Origin: Mycolicibacterium doricum
Lineage (GTDB): Bacteria > Actinomycetota > Actinomycetes > Mycobacteriales > Mycobacteriaceae
DNA: 64,000 nt
Direction of reading: 5' to 3'
Assembly (NCBI RefSeq): GCF_010728155.1
Contig: NZ_AP022605.1
Coordinates: forward strand, 2,604,001-2,668,000
Below, one piece after another: positions 25,393 through 34,782 of this stretch. The translations under genes were made by a program, and so were the position numbers. Every line of letters starts with the position of its first letter. The stretch's first letter is position 1. A model generated the notes under the pieces. The model was not told the DNA's origin. It worked only from the letters and a program-made list of their open reading frames with translations, and did not search any database.

Positions 25393-28224
25393 CTACTCGC
25401 TGCTGGGTGGACCCGCCGGACGTGCCGCGGCGCGTCGCCGCGGGCGCCGGGCCGCGACCACGATCACCTCGGCTTCGTCCTCGTCATCGTCCTCGTCCTC
25501 GTCATCGTCCTCGCCATCGTCCTCGTCCTCGTCGTTATCCTCGGGATCCCGGGAGTCCTCGTCGGAGTCTTCTTCGTCGTCGTCGAGGACGTCGATGTCG
25601 TCGATGTCGTCGTCCTCTTCGTCGTCGTCGTTGTCGAGGTCGATCTGGTCGGAGTCCTCGTCGTCGGGGTCCTCGTCGTCGGAGTCCTCGTCGTCGGAGT
25701 CTTCGTCGTCGGAGTCCGCGAACTCCTCGTCGTCGAGTTCTTCGGCGACGGCGTCATGAACCTTCTCCGCGGTGTCGTCCTCGCGGGCCGGGGTGTCATC
25801 GGTGGACTCGTCTTCGGACTCGTCGTGACCGCCGTTGGCGGCGGCCATCGCCTTGAACATCGGGTGTTCACCGGCGGGGTGCGGCGGCACCTTGATCACC
25901 GGCACGGCGACCGGCACCTCCTCGGGCTTGCCGCCCTTCTTGCCGCGCTTGCTGCGCCTCCCCATTCCGGGTTCGGACTTGCCGCCCCCGTTGCCGGACA
26001 CGTTGTCGATCGGGTCGCCGTGCAGCACGATTCCGCGACCCGCGCAGTGCGGACACGGCGTGGAGAACGCCTCGATGAGCCCGGTGCCGAGCCGCTTACG
26101 CGTCAGCTGAACCAGACCCAGCGACGTCACTTCGGACACCTGGTGGCGGGTGCGGTCGCGGGCCAGCGCCTCGGTCAGCCGGCGCAACACGAGATCGCGG
26201 TTCGACTCGAGCACCATGTCGATGAAGTCGATGACGACGATGCCGCCGATGTCGCGCAGCCGCAACTGCCGCACGATCTCCTCGGCCGCCTCGAGGTTGT
26301 TGCGGGTGACGGTCTGCTCGAGGTTGCCGCCGGACCCGGTGAACTTGCCGGTGTTGACGTCGACCACGGTCATCGCCTCGGTGCGGTCGATGATGAGGGT
26401 TCCGCCGGACGGCAGCCACACCTTGCGGTCCATGGCCTTGGCGAGTTGCTCGTCGATGCGGTGCACGGCGAACACGTCGGGGCCGTCGCCGCCGTTGGAG
26501 TTGCCGGCCGGTTCGTACTTGGTCAGTCGTGGCATCAGGTCAGGTGCCACGGACTCGACGTAGGAGTTGATGGTGTTCCAGGCCTCGTCACCCGAGACGA
26601 TGAGTCCGGAGAAGTCCTCGTTGAACAGGTCGCGGATCACCTTCACCAGCACGTCGGGCTCTTCGTAGAGCGCGACGGCGGCGCCGGCCTTCTTCGCGGT
26701 GATCTCGGCGGCCTTGGTCTCGATCTGCGTCCATCGCTCCTGCAGACGGTTGACGTCGGAGCGGATGTCGTCTTCCTTGACGCCCTCCGACGCAGTGCGG
26801 ATGATCACGCCGGCGTCGGCGGGGACCACTGCGCGCAGGATCTCCTTGAGCCGTTGCCGCTCGGTGTCGGGCAGCTTGCGGCTGATGCCGGTCGACGACG
26901 CGCCCGGCACGTAGACCAGGTACCGCCCGGCCAGCGACACCTGCGTGGTCAAGCGGGCACCCTTGTGGCCGACCGGGTCCTTGCTGACCTGCACCACGAC
27001 GTAGTCGCCGGGTTTGAGGGCCTGCTCGATCTTGCGGTTCTGTCCACCGAGGCCGGCGGCCTCCCAGTTCACCTCACCGGCGTAGAGCACGCCGTTGCGG
27101 CCGCGACCGATGTCGACGAACGCCGCCTCCATCGACGGCAGCACGTTCTGCACGATGCCCAGGTAGATGTTGCCGACGAGCGACGCGGACGCCGGCGACG
27201 TCACGAAGTGTTCGACGACGACGCCGTCCTCCAGCACGGCGATCTGGGTGTAGCGCGCGCCCTCGTGGGGAGGTTCGGTCCGCACCTTGTCGCGGACCAC
27301 CATGACGCGTTCGACGGCTTCGCGGCGGGCCAGGAATTCGGCTTCGGACAGGATCGGCGGACGACGCCGTCCGGCGTCGCGGCCGTCGCGGCGGCGCTGC
27401 CGCTTGGCCTCCAGGCGCGTCGAGCCGCTGATGCCCTGAATCTCGTTGTCGTCGCCGTCGCCGGACTTGCCGCCCCGCTCACGCGGGGGACGTTCGTGCA
27501 CGACGGTGTTCGGCGGGTCGTCCGGTGAGCCGTTGTCGGAGTCGTCTGGAGACCCGGACTTGCGCCGGCGCCGGCGCCGGCGCCGGCGTGAACTGCCGTC
27601 GCCGCCCGAGGCGTCCTCATCGCCGTCCTCGTCGGAGTCCTCCCCGGTGTCCTGATCGGAGTCGGAGTAGGCCCCACTGTCGGTCTTGGTCTCGCCGCCC
27701 TCGGCGTCTACGTCGCCGTTGTCGTCGCTCTGCTCGCCCCGGCCGCGTCCCCGGCCGCGGCGTCCCCGCCGTCGGCGGCGTGCGGCGGGCCGCTCCGACG
27801 GGTCCTCCTCGTCGTCGTCGCTGTCGGCCGACGCGGTGTCGTCGTCCTCGTCGTCGTCCTCGTCGGCGGGCTCGAACCGCACCGGTTGCGGCGCGACGAA
27901 CAGCGGCAGGTAGTCCGCTCGCTCGACAGTGGCCGTCTCGAGGATCAGCCGCGACTCCGGCTCTTGGCCGGGTGCGGGTGCGTCCCCGTCGCCGCCGGCG
28001 AGAACTTCGCGGACCTTCTCGGCCTCGGTCTGGTCGACGGTCGAGTGCGCGCTGCGGGCGCGGCCGTCAAGTTCGGCCAGCGCGTCGAGGACCCGCCTGC
28101 TGGTGGTGCCCAGCACCCGGGCCAGGGAATGCACCCTCAGGCGTTCGGGAAGTCTTTCGCGAGGCGAAGCCTCTTCTGAAGAGTCCGGCGAGTCTTGGGC
28201 TTGAGTATTTTCACTGTCGGCCAC
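25393..28224 (-). CDS. rne: Ribonuclease E/G
   Basis: This is a 943-residue RNase E of the mycobacterial type, with the catalytic core flanked by low-complexity arms. The N-terminal arm is acidic with an Arg cluster ([12 protein letters not shown]). The core holds an S1 RNA-binding domain (GNIYLGIVQNVLPSMEAAFVD), the DNase I-like domain with metal-binding VVDVNTGKF and VVIDFIDM, and the zinc-link Cys pair CPHCAGRG. The C-terminal arm is a long Asp/Glu/Ser tract, partly a 15-bp repeat. It starts with GTG 28222-28224 after GAGGAGAATAC. It is the central enzyme of mRNA decay and rRNA processing; a long 5' leader is expected for autoregulation. Confidence 0.95.
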   Translation of the reverse strand: MADSENTQAQDSPDSSEEASPRERLPERLRVHSLARVLGTTSRRVLDALAELDGRARSAHSTVDQTEAEKVREVLAGGDGDAPAPGQEPESRLILETATVERADYLPLFVAPQPVRFEPADEDDDEDDDTASADSDDDEEDPSERPAARRRRRGRRGRGRGRGEQSDDNGDVDAEGGETKTDSGAYSDSDQDTGEDSDEDGDEDASGGDGSSRRRRRRRRRKSGSPDDSDNGSPDDPPNTVVHERPPRERGGKSGDGDDNEIQGISGSTRLEAKRQRRRDGRDAGRRRPPILSEAEFLARREAVERVMVVRDKVRTEPPHEGARYTQIAVLEDGVVVEHFVTSPASASLVGNIYLGIVQNVLPSMEAAFVDIGRGRNGVLYAGEVNWEAAGLGGQNRKIEQALKPGDYVVVQVSKDPVGHKGARLTTQVSLAGRYLVYVPGASSTGISRKLPDTERQRLKEILRAVVPADAGVIIRTASEGVKEDDIRSDVNRLQERWTQIETKAAEITAKKAGAAVALYEEPDVLVKVIRDLFNEDFSGLIVSGDEAWNTINSYVESVAPDLMPRLTKYEPAGNSNGGDGPDVFAVHRIDEQLAKAMDRKVWLPSGGTLIIDRTEAMTVVDVNTGKFTGSGGNLEQTVTRNNLEAAEEIVRQLRLRDIGGIVVIDFIDMVLESNRDLVLRRLTEALARDRTRHQVSEVTSLGLVQLTRKRLGTGLIEAFSTPCPHCAGRGIVLHGDPIDNVSGNGGGKSEPGMGRRSKRGKKGGKPEEVPVAVPVIKVPPHPAGEHPMFKAMAAANGGHDESEDESTDDTPAREDDTAEKVHDAVAEELDDEEFADSDDEDSDDEDSDDEDPDDEDSDQIDLDNDDDEEDDDIDDIDVLDDDEEDSDEDSRDPEDNDEDEDDGEDDDEDEDDDEDEAEVIVVAARRPRRRAAARPAGPPSSE
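25651..25710 (-). repeat. 15-bp in-frame repeat, four copies, in the acidic arm of RNase E
   Basis: Plus-strand unit GGAGTCCTCGTCGTC repeats at 25651, 25666, 25681 and 25696 with single substitutions, and a partial fifth copy follows. It encodes repeated Asp-Asp-Glu-Asp-Ser units. Confidence 0.92.
27564..27588 (-). repeat. GCCGGC hexamer run encoding the Arg cluster of RNase E
   Basis: About four consecutive copies of the GCCGGC hexamer encode the Arg run in the N-terminal arm. Such runs could change length by slippage. Confidence 0.8.
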
Positions 28225-28520
28225 GTATTCTCCTCAAGCCCCCGGGCGCGTCGTGTCGACGCGGCCACGCGAGGGCTTCCAATGTTGTACCCGGTAGGAC
28301 TTCCCCCGGGCTTGTTGTGGTCTCGCGCCGAGCGGCCCCAGGTCAGAACCAACTCAGTGCCTGGCTGAATGACGGCTGGACGGTCGGCGCCACACCGCGT
28401 TCACGATGGTCGCGCACGTCGAAGTCTTCATTCGGGCGACGAACTCTGGTTGACGTCCGGCTACCCGCGACCAGTATCCCACACGTCACGGCACCGACCG
28501 ACCAGGCTCCGCGAACCGGG

Positions 28521-28931
28521 TCAGCGGCCGGGGAACCAGAGTTCGATCTCGCGAACCGCGGAGTCCGGGGAGTCGGAGCCGTGCACCAGGTTGTCCTGGG
28601 TGATCAGGGCCAGGTCACCGCGGATGGTGCCGGGGGTGGCCTTCTCCACGGGATCGGTGCCGCCGGCGATCTGACGGAACGCGGCGATCGCGCGCGGGCC
28701 CTCCACGATCGCAGCGACCACGGGTCCAGAGGTGATGAATTCCAGCAGCGAGCCGAAGAACGGCTTTTCTTCGTGCTCGGCGTAGTGGCGCCGGGCCACC
28801 TCATCGCTGACCGTCTTCAGCTCGAGAGCGGCGATGGTCAGACCCTTCCGCTCGATCCGGCCGAGGATTTCCCCAACCAGGCGTCGTTGCACGCCGTCGG
28901 GCTTGATCAACACCAGAGTCCGCTCAGTCAC
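28521..28931 (-). CDS. ndk: Nucleoside diphosphate kinase
   Basis: This is a 136-residue NDK with the active-site His117 in [12 protein letters not shown] and the N-terminal [16 protein letters not shown]. It balances nucleoside triphosphate pools by phosphotransfer through the His. It starts with GTG 28929-28931. It lies between the DUF4233 gene (31 bases upstream) and rne (296 bases downstream). Length is normal. Confidence 0.97.
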   Translation of the reverse strand: MTERTLVLIKPDGVQRRLVGEILGRIERKGLTIAALELKTVSDEVARRHYAEHEEKPFFGSLLEFITSGPVVAAIVEGPRAIAAFRQIAGGTDPVEKATPGTIRGDLALITQDNLVHGSDSPDSAVREIELWFPGR

Positions 28932-28962
28932 GGCGCACAGACTACTGCAGCACAGGGTCCGG

Positions 28963-29358
28963 TCAGTCCTCGCTTCTCCGCTGACCAGGCAGCAAACCAC
29001 GCTTCTCACGTCGCCTGACCTCGGCCCGTAGGTAGACGATGAGACCCCAGACCGCCGCGAACACCACGCCGATGAAGCCGATCGCGGCGTGGACCAGAAA
29101 CCCGGCGATGAGCACCACCTGCAGTGCGAGATCCACCCACAGCGCCCAGGGTCGACCCTGGACTCCACACAGCAGAATCAGCACGACGGCAAAGCAGATG
29201 AGGAAGCCTCCGCTGGTGGTGGTCAGGCCACCGTGGGACGTGGAGACGACCGGCAGCGCCAGTAGCACCACGACGGCTTCCAAGATCAGCGTGCCTGCCA
29301 TCACGCCGCGCAAGCTGCGCCACGGGTCGGGCCGCTGCGGCACGGGTTGCTCGCTCAC
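28963..29358 (-). CDS. DUF4233 small membrane protein
   Basis: This is a 131-residue protein with four hydrophobic segments (about residues 17-39, 48-64, 70-90 and 92-108) and a basic C-terminal tail ([11 protein letters not shown]). The pattern [24 protein letters not shown] is typical of DUF4233, which in actinobacteria is almost always found between folC and ndk, as here. Function is unknown. The GTG start overlaps the folC stop by four bases. Confidence 0.9.
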   Translation of the reverse strand: MSEQPVPQRPDPWRSLRGVMAGTLILEAVVVLLALPVVSTSHGGLTTTSGGFLICFAVVLILLCGVQGRPWALWVDLALQVVLIAGFLVHAAIGFIGVVFAAVWGLIVYLRAEVRRREKRGLLPGQRRSED

Positions 29359-30764
29359 TGCGGATCCCGACCGAACAGGGTGCGCGCGGCCCCGGCGGTC
29401 ACCACCGAACCGGTGATGACCATGCCGGCGCCGGAGAGTCCTTCGCTCCCGCCGCCGGAGTCCTCGACCACCGCCGTCGCGGTCTCGATGGCGTCCGGCA
29501 GCGTAGCGGCCGGGATCACCCGTTCGGGTCCGAAGCGCTCCTGGGCGCGCAACGCGAGCGCCTCGACGTCGAGGGCGCGCGGCGAGCCGTTGTGCGTGAC
29601 GACGATCTGGTCGAACGCCGGTTCCAGCGCCGCGAGTATCCCGTCGACGTCCTTGTCCCCCATCACCGACACCACCGCGACGAGGAAACGGAAGTCGAAC
29701 TCGGTCTGCAGGGCATCGGCCAGCGCGGCCGCACCCGCGGGATTGTGGGCGGCGTCGATGAACACCGTCGGCGCGCTGCGCAGGCGCTCCAGCCGGCCGG
29801 GACTGGCAACGGCCGCGAACCCGGCCCGTACCGCGTCGATGTCGAGTTGGCGGTCTGCACCCGCACCGAAGAACGCCTCGACCGCGGCAAGGGCCAGTAC
29901 CGCGTTGTGCGCCTGGTGTTCACCGTGCAGCGGCAGGAAGATCTCCGAATACACACCGCCGAGGCCCTGCAGTTCGAGGAGCTGACCGCCGACGGCCACC
30001 TGGCGGGACAGCACGGCGAATTCGGAGTCCTCGCGGGCGACCGCGGCGTCCGCGCGGACTGCTTGCGCCAGGAGCACCTCCATGGCCTCGGCCGCCTGGC
30101 GACCGATCACCGCGACGGTGTCGGTCGGGATCAAGTCGTCCGGTTGGCGGGTGATGATGCCGGCCTTCTCCCCCGCGATCTCGGACACCGTGTCCCCGAG
30201 GTAGTCGGCGTGGTCGATGCCGATCGGCGTGATCACCGCGACCGGCGCATTGACTACGTTGGTCGCATCCCACCGGCCACCCATACCGACCTCCACGACC
30301 GCGACGTCGACGGGTGCGTCGGCGAACGCGGCAAAGGCCATCGCCGTGATCACCTCGAACTTGCTCATCGGCGGTCCCCCCGCCGCCTCGGACTGCTGGT
30401 CGACCATGTGCACGAACGGTTCCACCTCGCGGTAGACCTCGACGTAGCGGGCCGGCGATATCGGTTCACCGTCGATGGCGATTCGCTCGACCGCCGACTG
30501 CAGGTGCGGGCTGGTGGTCCGACCGGTGCGCCGACTCAGCGCGATCAGCAGCGCGTCGATGATCCGGGCCACCGAGGTCTTGCCGTTGGTGCCCGTGATG
30601 TGGATCGACGGATACCCGGATTGCGGTGAGCCGAGCATCTCGAGCAGCGCATTGATCCGCGCCGTGCTGGGCTCGATCTTGGTCTCCGGCCAGCGGGCGT
30701 CGAGCAGATGCTCCACCTGCAGCAGCGCCGCGATCTCGTCGGGGCTCGGTTGTGGCCGACTCAT
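29355..30764 (-). CDS. folC: Folylpolyglutamate/dihydrofolate synthase
   Basis: This is a 469-residue Mur-ligase-like enzyme. The P-loop [19 protein letters not shown], the [12 protein letters not shown] loop, [14 protein letters not shown] and the C-terminal [16 protein letters not shown] are all visible. It joins glutamate to dihydropteroate and folates. The start overlaps the valS stop by four bases and the end overlaps the DUF4233 gene by four bases, so valS-folC-DUF4233 is one coupled unit. ATG 30762-30764. Confidence 0.96.
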   Translation of the reverse strand: MSRPQPSPDEIAALLQVEHLLDARWPETKIEPSTARINALLEMLGSPQSGYPSIHITGTNGKTSVARIIDALLIALSRRTGRTTSPHLQSAVERIAIDGEPISPARYVEVYREVEPFVHMVDQQSEAAGGPPMSKFEVITAMAFAAFADAPVDVAVVEVGMGGRWDATNVVNAPVAVITPIGIDHADYLGDTVSEIAGEKAGIITRQPDDLIPTDTVAVIGRQAAEAMEVLLAQAVRADAAVAREDSEFAVLSRQVAVGGQLLELQGLGGVYSEIFLPLHGEHQAHNAVLALAAVEAFFGAGADRQLDIDAVRAGFAAVASPGRLERLRSAPTVFIDAAHNPAGAAALADALQTEFDFRFLVAVVSVMGDKDVDGILAALEPAFDQIVVTHNGSPRALDVEALALRAQERFGPERVIPAATLPDAIETATAVVEDSGGGSEGLSGAGMVITGSVVTAGAARTLFGRDPQ

Positions 30765-33448
30765 CGGGACGGCAGTCCGGCCAGGCGGGCGTTGATGCGG
30801 TCGACCTCCTCGCGCGCCACCTGCTCACGGGCGCGGATCTTGTCGACCACCTCCGCGGGCGCCTTGGCGAGGAAGGCGTCGTTGCCAAGTTTCGCGGCCG
30901 TCCCCTTCAGTTCCTTCTCCGCGGCGGCGAGGTCCTTCTCGAGCCGGCGGCGTTCGGCGGCGACGTCGACGGTGCCGGAGGTGTCCACCTCCACCACGAC
31001 GGTCCCCGCCGACAACCGCACCTCCACCGACGCCGACGGGGTGAAGCCGTCACCCGCCTCGGTCAGCCAGGCCAGTGCGCGGACCGCGGGAACGTGGTGG
31101 TCCAAACCCGCCGCGCCGATATCGGACAATCTGGCCGGAACCCGCTGCCGGTCGGCCAGCCCCTGATCGCTGCGGAACCGGCGCACCTCGGTCACCAACT
31201 TCTGGATGTCGGAGATATGTTGGGCCGCAGTCTCGTCGAGAGCGATACCGGAGGCCTCCGGCCAGTCGGCGACGACCAGCGACTCCGCCTTTCGCGTCGC
31301 TCCGCTCGCCGCAGCCCGCGCGCTCAGCGTCTTCCACAGCACCTCGGTGACGAACGGCATCACCGGGTGCAGCAGCTTGAGCAGGGTGTCCAGCACGGCG
31401 GCCAGCACCGCGGTGGTATGCGGAAGGCATTCGCCGAGTTGGACTTTCGCGAGCTCGACGTACCAGTCGCAGAACTCGTCCCAGGCGAAGTGATACAGCG
31501 ATTCGCACGCCCGGCTGAACTCGTAGGCGTCGAAGGCGGTGTCGACCTCGGCGCGCACCTCTTCGAGCCGGCCGAGGATCCAACGGTCGGCGTCGGTGAG
31601 TTCAGCGATGTCCGGCAGCGGCGCCGGCGCGGCGCCGTTCATCAACGCGAAGCGCGTGGCGTTGAAGAGTTTCGTGGCGAAGTTCCGCGATGCGCGCGCA
31701 TGGTCCTCGCCGATCGCCAGGTCGCCGCCGGGGCTGGCGCCGCGGGCCAGGGTGAAACGCAGCGCGTCGGCGCCGAACGCCTCCACCCAGTCGAGCGGGT
31801 CGATGCCGTTGCCGCGCGACTTGCTCATCTTGCGGCCGTGTTCGTCGCGGATCAACCCGTGCAGGAAGACGTGCTCGAACGGCACGTTCGCCGTGCGTTG
31901 GCCGTCGAGCGTGATCGCCGGGTCGTCGGCGACGAAGGTGCCGAACATCATCATCCGCGCCACCCAGAAAAACAGGATGTCGTAGCCGGTGACCAACACC
32001 GTCGTCGGGTAGAACTTCTCCAACTCCGGCGTGCGGTCGGGCCAGCCCATGGTCGAGAACGGCCACAGCGCCGAGGAGAACCAGGTGTCGAGCACGTCGG
32101 GGTCCTGTTCCCAGCCGGCCGGCGGCGTCTCGTCCGGCCCCACGCAGACGGTTTCCCCGTCGGGGCCATGCCAGATCGGGATCCGGTGGCCCCACCACAG
32201 CTGCCGGGAGATGCACCAGTCGTGCATGTTGTCCACCCAGGCGAACCAGCGCGGCTCCAGGCTCGGCGGGTGGATTTCGGTGTCGCCGTTGCGCACAGCG
32301 TCGCCGGCCGCTTTCGCCAGCGCCTCCACCTTGACCCACCACTGCAGTGACAGCCGCGGCTCGATGGGCTCACCACTGCGTTCGGAGTGTCCGACGCTGT
32401 GCAGATAGGGTCGCTTCTCGGCGACGATGCGACCCTGCTCGGCCAGTGCCTCACGGACCTTGACGCGCGCCTCGAACCGGTCCATCCCGTCGAACTGCGT
32501 CCCCGTGCCGGCGATCCGGCCCCTGGTGTCCATGATCGAGGGCATCGGCAGCGAATGCCGCAATCCGATCTCGAAGTCGTTGGGGTCGTGGGCGGGCGTC
32601 ACTTTCACTGCCCCGGTCCCGAATTCGGGGTCGACGTGGGTGTCGGCCACAATGCCGATGCGACGATCCAGAAACGGGTGCGGCAGCGAGGTGCCCACCA
32701 GGTGGCGATAGCGGTCGTCGTCGGGATGGACGGCGATCGCGGTGTCGCCGAGCATGGTTTCCACGCGGGTGGTGGCGACGGTGATGTGCGGTTCGTCGTC
32801 CGAGAGCGAGCCGTAGCGGAACGACACCAACTCACCCTCGACGTCTTCGTACTTGACCTCGAGGTCGCTGATCGCCGTCTGGAGCACGGGCGACCAGTTG
32901 ACCAGGCGTTCGGCCTGGTAGATCAATCCGGCGTCGTAGAGCTTCTTGAAGATCGTCCGTACCGCGCGGGACAGGCCGTCGTCCATCGTGAACCGGTCAC
33001 GGCTCCAGTCGACCCCGTCGCCGAGCCTGCGCATCTGCGCGCCGATGGTGCCGCCGGACTCCCGCTTCCATTCCCACACCTTGTCGATGAACAGCTCCCG
33101 ACCGAAGTCCTCTTTGGTCTTGCCGTCGACCGAGAGTTGCTTCTCCACCAGCGTCTGGGTGGCGATGCCGGCGTGGTCCATGCCGGGCAGCCACAGCACC
33201 TCGAAGCCCTGCATCCGCTTGCGCCGGGTGAGCGCGTCCATGAGCGTGTGGTCGAGCGCGTGGCCCATGTGCAGGCTGCCGGTCACGTTCGGCGGCGGCA
33301 GCACGATCGAGTACGCGGGCTTGTCACTCGCCGGATCGGCGGTGAAGTACCCCGCATCCACCCAGCCCTGGTAGATGTCCGCCTCGACCGCCCCCGGCTC
33401 CCAGGATGTGGGCAGGGCTTCGGCGTGGGCGTCAGGGGTGGCGGTCAC
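30761..33448 (-). CDS. valS: Valyl-tRNA synthetase
   Basis: This is an 895-residue class I synthetase with the HIGH motif variant in [15 protein letters not shown], a large editing domain inserted in the Rossmann fold, and [16 protein letters not shown]. The C-terminal coiled-coil ([25 protein letters not shown]) is the tRNA-binding arm. It starts with GTG 33446-33448; the ribosome site is weak. The C-terminal end is coupled to folC. Length is as expected for actinobacterial ValS. Confidence 0.97.
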   Translation of the reverse strand: MTATPDAHAEALPTSWEPGAVEADIYQGWVDAGYFTADPASDKPAYSIVLPPPNVTGSLHMGHALDHTLMDALTRRKRMQGFEVLWLPGMDHAGIATQTLVEKQLSVDGKTKEDFGRELFIDKVWEWKRESGGTIGAQMRRLGDGVDWSRDRFTMDDGLSRAVRTIFKKLYDAGLIYQAERLVNWSPVLQTAISDLEVKYEDVEGELVSFRYGSLSDDEPHITVATTRVETMLGDTAIAVHPDDDRYRHLVGTSLPHPFLDRRIGIVADTHVDPEFGTGAVKVTPAHDPNDFEIGLRHSLPMPSIMDTRGRIAGTGTQFDGMDRFEARVKVREALAEQGRIVAEKRPYLHSVGHSERSGEPIEPRLSLQWWVKVEALAKAAGDAVRNGDTEIHPPSLEPRWFAWVDNMHDWCISRQLWWGHRIPIWHGPDGETVCVGPDETPPAGWEQDPDVLDTWFSSALWPFSTMGWPDRTPELEKFYPTTVLVTGYDILFFWVARMMMFGTFVADDPAITLDGQRTANVPFEHVFLHGLIRDEHGRKMSKSRGNGIDPLDWVEAFGADALRFTLARGASPGGDLAIGEDHARASRNFATKLFNATRFALMNGAAPAPLPDIAELTDADRWILGRLEEVRAEVDTAFDAYEFSRACESLYHFAWDEFCDWYVELAKVQLGECLPHTTAVLAAVLDTLLKLLHPVMPFVTEVLWKTLSARAAASGATRKAESLVVADWPEASGIALDETAAQHISDIQKLVTEVRRFRSDQGLADRQRVPARLSDIGAAGLDHHVPAVRALAWLTEAGDGFTPSASVEVRLSAGTVVVEVDTSGTVDVAAERRRLEKDLAAAEKELKGTAAKLGNDAFLAKAPAEVVDKIRAREQVAREEVDRINARLAGLPSR

Positions 33449-33512
33449 CCGTTGATTCTAGGGAGCGACGACACTGCCTACCGTCCGGGTCCCACCGTGG
33501 GAACGGCGCCCG

Positions 33513-34772
33513 TCACGCCAACCGGGAAGTCTCCAGGGACACACCGGCACCGGGCAACCGCGCCAGTAGTGCGTCGCCCATCGCCGCCGCGGGGGTGAGC
33601 ACACCGCGCAGGTCCGAGAGCTTTTCCCGGTCTAGTGCCAGCGCCAAACCGCACTCGCCGAGCAACACCGACGTGGCCTTGTAACCCGGGTCACCACGCT
33701 GGGACATCCGCGCGAGGTAACGCGCCCCCGTGGTGGTCGTGGTGTAGGTCTCGACGGTGTAGTGCCCGCGTTCGCGGGTCTGCTCGCTGGGCCCGGTGCC
33801 GGGCGCTGGCAGGACCCGGTCGACGAGCCTGCGGGGCAGCCGGTGGAAGTAGCGCATACCCAGGCCCATGACGGCGGTGCTGCCCGCGGTGATCAGCGCG
33901 GCGATCGCGGGTGCGACTGGGGTTCGCCCGGTGCTCATCACCTCGGAGTATTCGAACCTACGCCCGTAGGCGTAGCCCAGCAGTGCGTTGCTGCGCCTGA
34001 CGACGCGGGTGTTCGGGCCCGCCATCGCGAACGCCGCCGTCCAGTACCCGGACAGTTCGGGCGCGATCTCCGCACCGCGCCGCCAGCGCATATCGGGCTG
34101 CGCGCCGAGTTCGGGTTCGGCCCGGCGGTCGGGCGACAGGGTGTAGGGGTCGGTCATCTGCCGCCGCACCTCGGGATCCGCCGAGGCGGCGTTCAGGATT
34201 TCCATGGCTGAGGCCAGCGTGCCACCGGAGGCGCCGCCTGCGACGCTGCGCACCACCATGGTGGTGTCGCCGAGCTCCCCCTCGCCGTCCTCGGACACCT
34301 TTCGGTGCAACACGTAGACGGTGAGATCCGAAGGAATGGAATCGAACCCGCAGGCGTGGACGATGCGCGCGCCGGTGTCGACGGCCTGCTTGTGGTAGTG
34401 GTCGATGCTGTCGCGGATGAACATCGTCTCGCCGGTCAGATCGGCGTAATCGGTGCCGGCAGCGGCGCACGCGGCGACCAGCGGCAGCCCGTACTTGGTG
34501 TACGGCCCTACCGTGGTGAGGACGACACGGGTGCGGGCGGCCAGCGCGTTGAGGGTCGACGGCTGTGAGGCGTCGGCGGTGATGAGCTCCCAGCCGGCCG
34601 CCTTGTCGCCCAGCGATTCGCGGACCTTGAGCAGTTTGTCCGGCGACCGTCCGGCCAGCGCGATCCTGGCTTCCCCGCCGTGCCGCGCCAGGTAGTCGGC
34701 GGTGAGTTTCCCGACGAATCCGGTGGCTCCGTAGACGACGATGTCGAATTCACGCTGCTCTGCGGGACTCAT
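33513..34772 (-). CDS. Saccharopine-dehydrogenase-like NAD(P)-binding oxidoreductase
   Basis: This is a 419-residue protein with an N-terminal Rossmann motif FDIVVYGATGFVGKLTADYL and the family pattern TTVGPYTKYGLPLVAACAAAGTDYADLTGE. It is related to the mycobacterial trans-acting enoyl reductase used in phthiocerol lipid synthesis, so reduction of a lipid intermediate is possible; real saccharopine chemistry is unlikely. It starts at ATG 34770-34772, 10 bases after the peptidase gene, so the two are probably co-transcribed. The substrate is unknown. Confidence 0.87.
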   Translation of the reverse strand: MSPAEQREFDIVVYGATGFVGKLTADYLARHGGEARIALAGRSPDKLLKVRESLGDKAAGWELITADASQPSTLNALAARTRVVLTTVGPYTKYGLPLVAACAAAGTDYADLTGETMFIRDSIDHYHKQAVDTGARIVHACGFDSIPSDLTVYVLHRKVSEDGEGELGDTTMVVRSVAGGASGGTLASAMEILNAASADPEVRRQMTDPYTLSPDRRAEPELGAQPDMRWRRGAEIAPELSGYWTAAFAMAGPNTRVVRRSNALLGYAYGRRFEYSEVMSTGRTPVAPAIAALITAGSTAVMGLGMRYFHRLPRRLVDRVLPAPGTGPSEQTRERGHYTVETYTTTTTGARYLARMSQRGDPGYKATSVLLGECGLALALDREKLSDLRGVLTPAAAMGDALLARLPGAGVSLETSRLA

Positions 34773-34782
34773 GGTGGCGACG

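Noticed and set aside
25756..27528. Plus-strand open frame of 590 codons opposite rne
   Set aside because: It mirrors the GC-rich rne core, is very rich in Gly, Val, His and Asp, and has no ribosome site or family match.
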